A DNA stretch of 64,000 nucleotides from Virgibacillus chiguensis (lineage in GTDB: Bacteria > Bacillota > Bacilli > Bacillales > Amphibacillaceae), in NCBI RefSeq assembly GCF_900129865.1, contig NZ_FQXD01000005.1, positions 158,875-222,874 on the forward strand, in the 5' to 3' direction. The number at the start of each line of letters is the position of its first letter. Position 1 is the first letter of the stretch. The notes below the pieces were generated by a model, which did no database searches, was not told where the DNA came from, and saw only the letters and a list, made by a program, of their open reading frames with translations. Shown here in pieces: positions 53,122 through 60,561 of this stretch. Made by a program: the position numbers and the translations under genes.

Positions 53122-53371
53122 AAAGATAGGAATGTATAAAATTAGGGGCTTATGTATACAAAATAACCGAATAAGCTACGTTCGGCTCCATCGCCCATCA
53201 ACTAGGCGACTTCACGAATCGTCCTAAGCTAAGTCATCATCAGTTCGTGCTAAATGGGAAGACTAAAAACGGGCTTGCTTTAGTGCGGCGGCATAATCCT
53301 GTTGCAGGAGCATGATTCCTAAAACTTTAGTTGATTTGCTCTACTCGCTACGCTACTAACCAGGCTCCCCC
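53122..53371 (+). repeat. Dispersed repeat family B, copy 5 (near full length)
   Basis: AAGATAGGAATGTATAAAAT, ATAAGCTACGTTCGGCTCCA, CAACTAGGCGACTTCACGAA, TCATCATCAGTTCGTGCTAA, GCATAATCCTGTTGCAGGAG, CTACTCGCTACGCTACTAAC, ending CCCCCGAGACTTTGG. Confidence 0.85.
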
Positions 53372-53380
53372 GAGACTTTG

Positions 53381-53446
53381 GTTTATAGTATAAGAAAAAC
53401 TATGTCATTCGCCATAAGACGTGGCGGCAAGCCAAACTTTTCTAAT
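53381..53446 (+). repeat. Dispersed repeat family A, copy 11 (right part)
   Basis: GTTTATAGTATAAGAAAAAC, then CGCCATAAGACGTGGCGGCA and AGCCAAACTTTTCTAA. It begins directly after family B copy 5; the left end of A is missing. Confidence 0.75.
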
Positions 53447-53544
53447 GAAAAAGTAAACAATATCCTTTTAGAAAATGTCAAGTTGATTTTAAGGCAAAAC
53501 CCGAACGTTGCTTTTTTTACATCAAAAAGTCATAAAATATCCAT

Positions 53545-53622
53545 TTGAAATTTAATACGAAGTGATCTATTATATAACTATATATAGTGTTTGTTTTATT
53601 TTCCCGACACTATATATAGTTA
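53545..53622 (+). promoter_or_regulatory. nrdDG promoter with two NrdR boxes
   Basis: TTGAAA (53545-53550), 17 bp, TATTAT (53568-53573). Two near-perfect NrdR boxes of opposite asymmetry follow: TAACTATATATAGTGT (53575-53590) and ACACTATATATAGTTA (53607-53622), 32 bp centre to centre, about three helical turns, as usual for NrdR. A further leader hairpin, GTAGGAA (53822-53828) with TTCCTAC (53836-53842), lies near the gene. Confidence 0.88.
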
Positions 53623-53869
53623 TTTGTGTATGTAAATGCTTTATGTTTTTCATTCAATTAAAACTCTAAACATGATCTTATTACATAAATAGAAAAAAAC
53701 ATATTTCGTTCGCAAGGTGTCCTTTTTATTTTCGAGAAGGTTTTACCAACCGCAAAATAATTTCACGGGAAAATAACACCTACACTCTTATTTAGAGGGT
53801 TCAGGTCGTGCCTTATAGGTAGTAGGAAAGAGTAATTCCTACAATGGAAAGAATGGAGGAAGAAGAAAA

Positions 53870-55747
53870 ATGATTGAAACAAAAAACACTCCCAAAAACA
53901 TAGGTGAAGACTTGATGCTGGCTTTTCAAGACATTGTGTCAAGCTCTAATCAAGATTTAATTCAAGAAAATGCCAATGTTGATGGCAGATCGCCATGTGG
54001 ACAGATGAATAAATTTGCCAATGAAAGTGCGAAGTTCTATGCAAAGCAACAAATGTTAAGCGAAGAAGCTAACCAAGCTGTAGCAGAAAACTATATTCAT
54101 ATTCATGATTTAGACTATATGCCGACAGGAACGGCTACTTGTTGCCAAGTTCCTTTAGGAAAATTATTGGAAAAAGGATTCAACACGGGACATGGTCATA
54201 TGCGCTCCCCACAAACGATTTTAAGTGCGATGGCGTTAGCGGCGATTATTTTTCAAAGCAATCAAAACCAACAACACGGAGGCCAAAGTTTTCCAGCATT
54301 TGATTATGATTTAGCACCGTTTGTTAAACGTTCCTATGAAAAACGTTTACGGAAATTAAAACAGTACCCGCTTGCGCTTTCTAAGCAGGAATTGGAGGAA
54401 TTAGCGTGGTCGGAGACAGATCATGAATGCTATCAAGCATGCGAGGCGTTTATTCATAATTTAAACAGCCTTCATTCTCGAAGTGGTGGGCAAGTTCCGT
54501 TTACGTCCATTAATTATGGTACAGATACAAGCAGAGAAGGTAGAATGATTGTAAAAAATTTATTGTTAGCTACGCAAGCAGGTTTAGGTAAGGGAGAAAC
54601 GCCAATCTTTCCTATTCAAATTTTTAAAATGAAAAAAGGCGTTAATTTCTATAAAGAAGATCCAAACCATGATTTGTATCAACTAGCGCTTAAAACGACA
54701 GCAAAACGACTGTTCCCTAATTTTAGCTTTATTGATGCACCTTTTAATTTACACTATTATGAACCTGATAACCCATACTCAGAAGTAGCTTATATGGGAT
54801 GTCGCACACGAATAATGGCTAATCGTCACGGAAAAGAAAATAGTCTTGGCAGAGGCAACTTGTCATTTACAAGTATCAACTTAGTGAAATTAGCACTTAC
54901 TACACAATCTTTTGAAGCTTTTATACAAAAATTAGATGAATACGCAGATATTGTTATACGTCAATTGTATGATCGTTATTTATTTCAGGCGCGTAAACTT
55001 GTGAAAGATTTCACCTTTTTGCATGGACAAGGAGTATGGGAAGGAAGTTCACAATTAGGCCCTGAGGATAGATTAGAAAAAGTGTTAAAACAAGGAAGCT
55101 TAAGCGTTGGTTTTATCGGCTTAGCAGAATGCTTAGTAGCCTTAACAGGCAAGCACCACGGCGAATCTGATGAAGCACAGAGTACTGGGGAAGAAATTGT
55201 TGCGTTTTTACGTAGCAAATGTGATCAGGCTTGTGAACAATATGATTTAAATTATTCCTTAATAGCAACTCCTGCTGAAGGTTTAAGCGGTCGGTTTACC
55301 AAGCAAGATCAAAAGGAATTTGGCAGAATTCCAGGCGTTACTGACAGAGATTATTATACAAATTCGTTTCATATCCCAGTATACTATCCAATTTGTGCTA
55401 TGGAAAAAATAAAACGAGAAGCAATATATCATCCATATACGAATGCTGGCCATATTACGTACATTGAAGTAGACGGCGATGTAAGTAAAAATTTAAAGGC
55501 GATGGATACACTTGTGAAAACAATGGCAGAAAGCGGTATTGGTTATGGAAGTGTGAATCATCCAGTAGATCGATGTAAAAACTGTGGTTATACAGGGATG
55601 ATAGATAATGAATGCCCTAAATGCCAAATAACGGATGAAAAACAAATCGACCGCATTCGCCGGATTACTGGTTATCTTGTAGGAACGATGGATAAATGGA
55701 ATACGGCAAAAGCCTCGGAAGAACATGATCGGGTGCGACATGTGTAA
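53870..55747 (+). CDS. nrdD: Anaerobic (class III) ribonucleoside-triphosphate reductase
   Basis: 625 residues. It makes deoxyribonucleotides without oxygen using a glycyl radical. The radical site is in RRITGYLVGTMDKWN (Gly601), just after a zinc site CKNCGYTGMIDNECPKC. Substrate-site cysteines are plausible at SPCGQMNKF and ATCCQVPLG near the start. The usual N-terminal ATP-cone of about 90 residues is absent: the protein begins at the catalytic domain, so it lacks that allosteric switch. Mature radical formation needs NrdG, encoded next. AGGAGG precedes the ATG; expression is under NrdR boxes. Confidence 0.95.
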   Translation: MIETKNTPKNIGEDLMLAFQDIVSSSNQDLIQENANVDGRSPCGQMNKFANESAKFYAKQQMLSEEANQAVAENYIHIHDLDYMPTGTATCCQVPLGKLLEKGFNTGHGHMRSPQTILSAMALAAIIFQSNQNQQHGGQSFPAFDYDLAPFVKRSYEKRLRKLKQYPLALSKQELEELAWSETDHECYQACEAFIHNLNSLHSRSGGQVPFTSINYGTDTSREGRMIVKNLLLATQAGLGKGETPIFPIQIFKMKKGVNFYKEDPNHDLYQLALKTTAKRLFPNFSFIDAPFNLHYYEPDNPYSEVAYMGCRTRIMANRHGKENSLGRGNLSFTSINLVKLALTTQSFEAFIQKLDEYADIVIRQLYDRYLFQARKLVKDFTFLHGQGVWEGSSQLGPEDRLEKVLKQGSLSVGFIGLAECLVALTGKHHGESDEAQSTGEEIVAFLRSKCDQACEQYDLNYSLIATPAEGLSGRFTKQDQKEFGRIPGVTDRDYYTNSFHIPVYYPICAMEKIKREAIYHPYTNAGHITYIEVDGDVSKNLKAMDTLVKTMAESGIGYGSVNHPVDRCKNCGYTGMIDNECPKCQITDEKQIDRIRRITGYLVGTMDKWNTAKASEEHDRVRHV

Positions 55748-56232
55748 TGGATACAGCAAGCGTGTTATCTATTTATCATGATTCGGTTGTCGATGGAGAA
55801 GGATTACGTGCTGTTATCTTTTTTGCAGGTTGCCCTCATTTCTGCAAAGGATGCCATAACCCGAAGTCATGGAATTTGCGAAATGGTAAAGAAATGCATG
55901 TAAATCAAATTGTAGAAGAAGCGCTGAACCCATTAAATGATATTACATTAAGTGGTGGCGATCCGTTTTACCAAGCAGAGGCTGTAGCTAAAGTAGCTAA
56001 ACAACTTAAAGAGCATGGGAAAAACATATGGGCTTATACGGGATGGACATTAGAACAATTATTAGAGAATAAAGATCCGCACCAGTTAGAGTTACTGCAA
56101 TATGTGGACGTACTTGTAGATGGTCCATTTATTCTAGCAGAACGTGATTTAACGTTAACGTTTCGTGGAAGTAAAAATCAACGTATCATTGATATGAAAA
56201 CAATGCAGAATCATTCCATTATGGATGACTAA
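55747..56232 (+). CDS. nrdG: Anaerobic ribonucleotide reductase activating protein
   Basis: 161 residues, radical-SAM activase that puts the glycyl radical on NrdD. The iron-sulfur cysteines 29, 33 and 36 lie in FFAGCPHFCKGCHNPKSW, and the SAM-contact region ITLSGGDPFYQAEAVAKVAK follows. ATG shares the A of the nrdD stop (TAATG), so the two are translationally coupled. Confidence 0.95.
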   Translation: MDTASVLSIYHDSVVDGEGLRAVIFFAGCPHFCKGCHNPKSWNLRNGKEMHVNQIVEEALNPLNDITLSGGDPFYQAEAVAKVAKQLKEHGKNIWAYTGWTLEQLLENKDPHQLELLQYVDVLVDGPFILAERDLTLTFRGSKNQRIIDMKTMQNHSIMDD

Positions 56233-56260
56233 TATACAAACCAAGAATATAGAGCATTTT

Positions 56261-56484
56261 TACACTATAGAAAAATATAAAGCTTAAGGTTCTCACCCAA
56301 AAAGGTCATGGGATCATTTGACGCACGACATATACAGTTATTGAACAAACCACGATATAAAGTGTTTTTTGCAAGTGTGATTTTTAAAAACCTACCTTTT
56401 TGGGAATTACCCAGCTTCAAGATGTATTCTAAGAAAACTACGCTTGCGCCATAAAGATTTGGCGGTAAGCCGAGTTGCTCTAAA
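56261..56484 (+). repeat. Dispersed repeat family A, copy 12, interrupted
   Basis: The left part (ACACTATAGAAAAATATAAA, to about 56291) and the right part (TATTCTAAGAAAACTACGCT, GGCGGTAAGCCGAGTTGCTC, from about 56425) belong to one family A copy. About 130 bp between them are foreign. Confidence 0.75.
56292..56424. mobile_element. Short inverted-repeat insertion (MITE-like) inside family A copy 12
   Basis: CCCAAAAAGGT (56296-56306) and ACCTTTTTGGG (56394-56404) are perfect 11-bp inverted ends enclosing 87 bp. There is no gene inside. The element and about 20 bp of flank replace the middle of a family A repeat, which shows that it inserted after the repeat. Confidence 0.6.
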
Positions 56485-56494
56485 TTGGATGAAA

Positions 56495-56530
56495 AAACTA
56501 GGCTAGTGCGAATCAGCACTAGCCTAGTTT
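56495..56530 (+). terminator. Strong hairpin terminator downstream of nrdDG
   Basis: AAACTAGGCTAGTGC (56495-56509) and GCACTAGCCTAGTTT (56516-56530) form a perfect 15-bp stem with a 6-base loop and a short T run. The remainder of the gap, 56531-56820, is AT-rich and gene-free. Confidence 0.75.
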
Positions 56531-56820
56531 CGTGGTTTAATTTATCCAATTAAAAGTTAAGTTTTAGTCCCAGCGCTTTGAATTCAATTTATATCAAATG
56601 TTGAGGTTTGTAGGTGCTTATAAGGATTTCATTTCTATAAATGAAAGATGCGAGCTAGAAAACGTCTAAGCAGGAAATAACAGAGCCTGCACCTAACAAT
56701 CTGTGAAAGATAAGGTTGAAGCTGAAATTCAAATTAAAAGGCAAACGACATTTTTACTATGTATATCCTTTCTAAAAACGCATAAAATATGCTTGAACTT
56801 TTCTGAAAGGAGTTTGTGCC

Positions 56821-57006
56821 ATGAATCAGTTAACGCAAACCGAATTAGAGAACTTGCGTAAGATTATTGGAGGTCATGGGATGATCGCTAATAAATTGGA
56901 AACTTACGCACAATCCGCAACAGATCAAGAGCTGAAATCTATTTTGCTTCAAGATGCACAAGCTGCTAGACAAGCGCAGCAACAGTTATTACCATTTTTA
57001 CAATAG
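56821..57006 (+). CDS. Small spore coat-type protein
   Basis: 61 residues, helical (LTQTELENLRKIIGGHGMIA, then LQDAQAARQAQQQLLPFLQ). The pattern resembles the short coat proteins that accompany CotF-family genes in Bacillus. Ribosome binding site AAAGGAG. It is 10 nt before the CotF-like gene and in the same operon. A coat location is inferred. Confidence 0.75.
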   Translation: MNQLTQTELENLRKIIGGHGMIANKLETYAQSATDQELKSILLQDAQAARQAQQQLLPFLQ

Positions 57007-57016
57007 GAGGGTTCTC

Positions 57017-57271
57017 ATGTTACAAGATAAAGACATTGTGAATGATTATCTAAATGGATTAAATTCGAGTTTAAAGAGCTATGCCGATTATATAGCTCAA
57101 GCCAATAATGCACAGCTAAGACAAACGCTCATAAATTTGCGTAATGGGGATGAATCTCGCCAACGATCGCTTTATAGTTATGCGTCGCAAAAGGGATTTT
57201 ATAAGCCAGCCATGCCCGCATCGCAACAAGAAGTACAACAAGTGAAAACGGAATTGTCTTCCGGTCAATAA
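57017..57271 (+). CDS. CotF family spore coat protein
   Basis: 84 residues, Coat_F-type four-helix protein (VNDYLNGLNSSLKSYADYIA; LRQTLINLRNGDESRQRSLY; ASQKGFYKPAM). CotF relatives are inner coat components. AGGAGG (57005-57010) lies 6 nt before ATG 57017; an upstream frame to 56954 has no site and overlaps the preceding gene. Supports a spore-forming host. Confidence 0.85.
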   Translation: MLQDKDIVNDYLNGLNSSLKSYADYIAQANNAQLRQTLINLRNGDESRQRSLYSYASQKGFYKPAMPASQQEVQQVKTELSSGQ

Positions 57272-57515
57272 AAGCACTCACTTCAATAACATGTATACGT
57301 TTGGATGTAAGTACTTTTCTTATTCATGGTGCCCCGCCCATTGTAAGCCATGGCGGTAGCATTCTTGCATGCTTTACTGATTCTCTCGAGCTATGTAGAT
57401 GCAATTAAAAATGATTCAAAGTCTTAAGTACAATATTCTTCAATAGAAGTTAGTCATATTTTCTTTATGTAAAAACCTTCCTATGCTATGATATTTTTAA
57501 ATAGGAGGGTTTTTC

Positions 57516-58373
57516 TTGATCTATATTGGATTGACAGGGTGGGGAGATCATTACTCCTTATATGCTGAGCAAATTAAAGCAAAAGATAAATTAGCAGAAT
57601 ATAGTAGCCATTTTCTTGTTGTTGAAGTGGATGCATCATTTTACGCAATTCAGCCAGTGAAGAATGCAGAAAAATGGGTAAGAGAAACACCTGCTAATTT
57701 CCAATTTGTCGTAAAAGCGTACCAAGGGATGACGGGACATAAACGGAAAGAAGAGGATTCGCCTTTTGAGACGAAAAAAGAGATGTTTAACTCATTTATA
57801 GCATCGTTACAGCCGTATCAAGAGGCGGATAAGTTAGCAATGGTTTTATTTCAATTTCCACCTTGGTTTGATTGTACGAAACAAAATGTGACCTACTTGC
57901 GCTACTGCAAGCAAATGATGGGAGATATTCCCGTTGCTTTAGAATTTAGAAATCAAACTTGGTTCAGCGATCGTTTTCGCCAAAGCACATTGTCATTCAT
58001 GAAACAAGAAGGCTGGATTCATTCGATTGTAGATGAACCACAGGCAGGAGAAGGTTCTATCCCGACGGTTCCAGTAGTAACCAATGAAGCGCAGACGCTT
58101 ATCCGTTTTCATGGTAGAAATGCTGTTGGTTGGAATAAACCGACGAGTATTAATACAAATTGGCGTGATGTACGTTATTTATATAAGTATAATCAAGAAG
58201 AGCTTATAGAATGGAAAAAAGTGATACAGAGATTAGAAAAAGAAACGAAGGACATTGTTGTGTTATTTAACAACAACTCAGGTGGTGATGCTGCCGAAAA
58301 CGCCAAGCAATTTCAAGAACTTTTAGGCATTGAATATGAAGGACTCGCTCCGAAGCAATTGGGATTGTTTTGA
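57516..58373 (+). CDS. yunF: DUF72 family protein (YunF-like)
   Basis: 285 residues, TIM-barrel-like DUF72 protein. Family segments: IGLTGWGDHYSLY at the start, FLVVEVDASFYAIQP, VVKAYQGMTGHKR, AMVLFQFPPWFDCTKQNVTYL, FRNQTWF and FHGRNAVGWNKP. Function unknown; a nuclease or metal-dependent activity has been proposed for relatives. It starts at TTG with AGGAGGG 6 nt before. Monocistronic. Confidence 0.88.
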   Translation: MIYIGLTGWGDHYSLYAEQIKAKDKLAEYSSHFLVVEVDASFYAIQPVKNAEKWVRETPANFQFVVKAYQGMTGHKRKEEDSPFETKKEMFNSFIASLQPYQEADKLAMVLFQFPPWFDCTKQNVTYLRYCKQMMGDIPVALEFRNQTWFSDRFRQSTLSFMKQEGWIHSIVDEPQAGEGSIPTVPVVTNEAQTLIRFHGRNAVGWNKPTSINTNWRDVRYLYKYNQEELIEWKKVIQRLEKETKDIVVLFNNNSGGDAAENAKQFQELLGIEYEGLAPKQLGLF

Positions 58374-58400
58374 GCCTAAATAAAAGCTTTTTCTAAATAA

Positions 58401-58600
58401 GATAAGAAAGCATAAAATGAGACTTATGTATATTAACATTAATAAGCTATGTTCGGCTAGGCCCAGCAACTAGGCGACTTCACGGAATAGATCTAGCTAA
58501 GTCATCATCGGTTCGTTGCTAAGAGGAAGGCCGACTAAATACGAGCATGCCGCCCGACGTCGGCATACCCTGCTTGTGATTTCTAAATCTTTCGTTAATC
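58401..58600 (+). repeat. Dispersed repeat family B, copy 6
   Basis: GATAAGAAAGCATAAAATGA, ATAAGCTATGTTCGGCTAGG, CAACTAGGCGACTTCACGGA, TCATCATCGGTTCGTTGCTA, GCCGCCCGACGTCGGCATAC, TTCTAAATCTTTCGTTAATC. The right end is missing. It sits in the gap 58374-59027. Confidence 0.8.
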
Positions 58601-58680
58601 ATTTTAGTGAATTACTCCTACAATAGACGTATCTCATACTAGGGAATATAAAGTGGAAAACAAGAAATGTTTACATAAGA

Positions 58681-58809
58681 ATGATAGGCTACATCATCAT
58701 ATTTGTTATTATTATAAATGTTTTGTTATTTCACTTTCGCCCTAACGATAGTTTATTACAAATCTTTTTAAGCCTAGTATTCATAATAATTGGTGGTTTT
58801 TTAGTATGA
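58681..58809 (+). CDS. Possible 42-residue membrane peptide
   Basis: An ATG at 58681 opens a 42-residue frame with two hydrophobic segments (GYIIIFVIIINVLLFHF and LLQIFLSLVFIIIGGFLV) around a polar turn RPND. Only a weak purine stretch precedes it. It may be a real small membrane protein or a fragment; nothing identifies it. Confidence 0.35.
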   Translation: MIGYIIIFVIIINVLLFHFRPNDSLLQIFLSLVFIIIGGFLV

Positions 58810-59027
58810 GTGGTAGAAAACCGTTGAATGAAACAGATAATGAATTTAGAGTAGCGTTCACAACCAGAGTTTGGTTATAGGGTTGTAGTTGAAGGTAAAA
58901 GCTTTTTGGTAATGTTTTGTCTGAATAGATATAGTGATGATTTAGCTCACAGATTATAAGGAATAAAACCATTTCTTTAAAATCCTAAAGTGATACAAGG
59001 TTATTAAACAGTAAAGGTGGAAACGAA

Positions 59028-59384
59028 ATGAAAAAAACACATATTATATTGTCCATTCTTCCACTTCCGTTCCTAATTCACTTTTATGATTATCAGTGCC
59101 ATCTAAATGGTACATATCCAATTTTATTATACCCTAGTTTATTTTTATGTATGATTGTTGTTGGAATGCAGTTTAAGAATACAAATGTATTCCCTATATT
59201 CTTATTAGGAATCGTAATGACCATTTTTTCTTCTGTGTTAGGTTCCTTTTTTATACCAGATGATGGCGCATGGTTTAAGCCTTTTGGTAGAGATGTAGCA
59301 ATTATAATAACAGCAATTACTTATTTATTTGGGCAGTTTGTCGTTAGGTGGATAAGGAGAGGGAGTCCTTCTGAAAAAAAGTAG
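59028..59384 (+). CDS. Small membrane protein of unknown function
   Basis: 118 residues, four hydrophobic helices (about 4-20, 30-48, 54-74 and 88-108), ending WIRRGSPSEKK. No family recognised. AAAGGTGG precedes the ATG. It is convergent with the next gene, only 6 nt apart. Confidence 0.7.
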   Translation: MKKTHIILSILPLPFLIHFYDYQCHLNGTYPILLYPSLFLCMIVVGMQFKNTNVFPIFLLGIVMTIFSSVLGSFFIPDDGAWFKPFGRDVAIIITAITYLFGQFVVRWIRRGSPSEKK

Positions 59385-59390
59385 TACAGT

Positions 59391-60122
59391 TCATTTAACG
59401 ATTTTTTTCATCTTCCTAATAGCAATGAACACGAAGCAAACAACAAGCACAAGGCAACATAGAAGTAAAGTAAACTGTAATAGTTGTTGTTGATCTTTTA
59501 CGTAAATGGCGATAAATGTCCATATATAAACAAGTGGTAAGAAAAGGTCTTGATTACGAAGGGTAATTCGAGCCGCTATTCCTGTCACTAACAAGATGAC
59601 AATGACCGTGCAAATGAACTCACTTAACCCTAAAAATGAAGTTATTCCTTCACTTTTTGCATAAGTGAATAGGTTAACTACACTAGCTAAGGATACCCAT
59701 CCAAAATAAATCGAAAATGGAATGCGGTCAAGTAAGCGACTGAAAGAAATTGTCCATACGACACGGTACATCCAAATAAGCGTGCCTAATAATAAGAGGA
59801 TAATAATCGTTGAAAGTAGTATGTTGTCACGAGTGAATGTTAAAATCCACAAACTATTTAAAACAAAATTAATGGGAAGAACAAATTGAAACTCTTTGTA
59901 TAAAGTAGCTTTGTCCCCTTGAATAAAGAATCCTCGAATGATCCAAATAAACAAAAATAAGTAGATAACACCCCAAATAGCAAAGGCATATCCAGCTGGC
60001 TGAATAAGCGTTTCATACTGATTGGCTATTTGTCCTACATTGCTCCCAGCGAAATAATTAATCCCAACCATCATAGCAAAGAAAATAAGATACATCATTA
60101 TAATATATTTCGAAGTTTTCAT
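59391..60122 (-). CDS. TspO/MBR-related tryptophan-rich membrane protein
   Basis: 243 residues, about eight membrane helices, many aromatic residues. IQPAGYAFAIWGVIYLFLF near residue 40 recalls the N-terminal motif of TspO-like proteins, although the protein is longer than the 150-160 residue TspO. Similar proteins are often called tryptophan-rich sensory proteins. GGAGGAGG lies 6-7 nt before the ATG. Function unknown. Confidence 0.7.
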   Translation of the reverse strand: MKTSKYIIMMYLIFFAMMVGINYFAGSNVGQIANQYETLIQPAGYAFAIWGVIYLFLFIWIIRGFFIQGDKATLYKEFQFVLPINFVLNSLWILTFTRDNILLSTIIILLLLGTLIWMYRVVWTISFSRLLDRIPFSIYFGWVSLASVVNLFTYAKSEGITSFLGLSEFICTVIVILLVTGIAARITLRNQDLFLPLVYIWTFIAIYVKDQQQLLQFTLLLCCLVLVVCFVFIAIRKMKKIVK

Positions 60123-60260
60123 GGTATAACCTCCTCCTTAAGGTCATCATATACCAATGTATTTCCTTTTATGCTATCGCTGTAAACAAATTTAAAAAAT
60201 AGTGCGTTGTCTTGTCTCGAAATTAAGTATAATCGACTCTCCTGATATTTTTTATAAAGG

Positions 60261-60330
60261 ATTAGAAAAACTTGGCTTACGTCAAATCTATATGACAGAA
60301 AAACGTTATTGTTTTCCTTAGAGTATAAAA
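60261..60330 (-). repeat. Dispersed repeat family A, copy 13 (diverged)
   Basis: Reverse copy: TTAGAAAAACTTGGCTTACG, then TCTATATGACAGAAAAACGT and CCTTAGAGTATAAAAAAAC. It lies between the TspO-like gene and the permease relic. Confidence 0.55.
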
Positions 60331-60354
60331 AAACAGTGGGGAAAAACCCCACTG
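60326..60354 (-). terminator. Terminator of the glucosidase/permease-relic unit
   Basis: CAGTGGGG (60334-60341) and CCCCACTG (60347-60354) form an 8-bp stem; on the minus strand seven T follow. It is 1 nt past the permease relic stop. Confidence 0.9.
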
Positions 60355-60355
60355 A

Positions 60356-60544
60356 CTATTTTACCGCACCACGTGTTACGTTACCAATGATCCATTTTTG
60401 AGCGATGAGATAAACGATGATCATTGGCAATAAGGCAAGTAAATAAGAAGCAAATGCTAAGTTATAGTTTGTGCTAAATTCACTACAGCCGACGAGTAAG
60501 AGGGCTGTAGCGAGTGAGATGGCTAGAGAAGCGATCATTCTCAT
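60356..60544 (-). pseudogene. C-terminal relic of a sugar ABC transporter permease
   Basis: The last 37 residues (NYNLAFASYLLALLPMIIVY, then LIAQKWIIGNVTRGAVK) are the ending of MalG/MsmG-type CUT1 permeases, with the final helix and the G-AVK tail. The first 25 residues do not fit: the EAA loop and other helices of a roughly 280-residue permease are missing. It ends at a true terminator, so it was the last gene of an operon that has lost most of the transporter. It lies 17 nt after the glucosidase stop. Confidence 0.7.
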
Positions 60545-60561
60545 TAAAAATCTCCTTCTTT

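Noticed and set aside
56265..56549. 94-codon frame on the minus strand across the interrupted repeat
   Set aside because: It crosses family A sequence, the inverted-end insertion and the terminator; it is an accidental frame.
60119..60352. 77-codon frame on the minus strand between the TspO-like gene and the permease relic
   Set aside because: It runs through the operon terminator and a family A copy and has no coding character.
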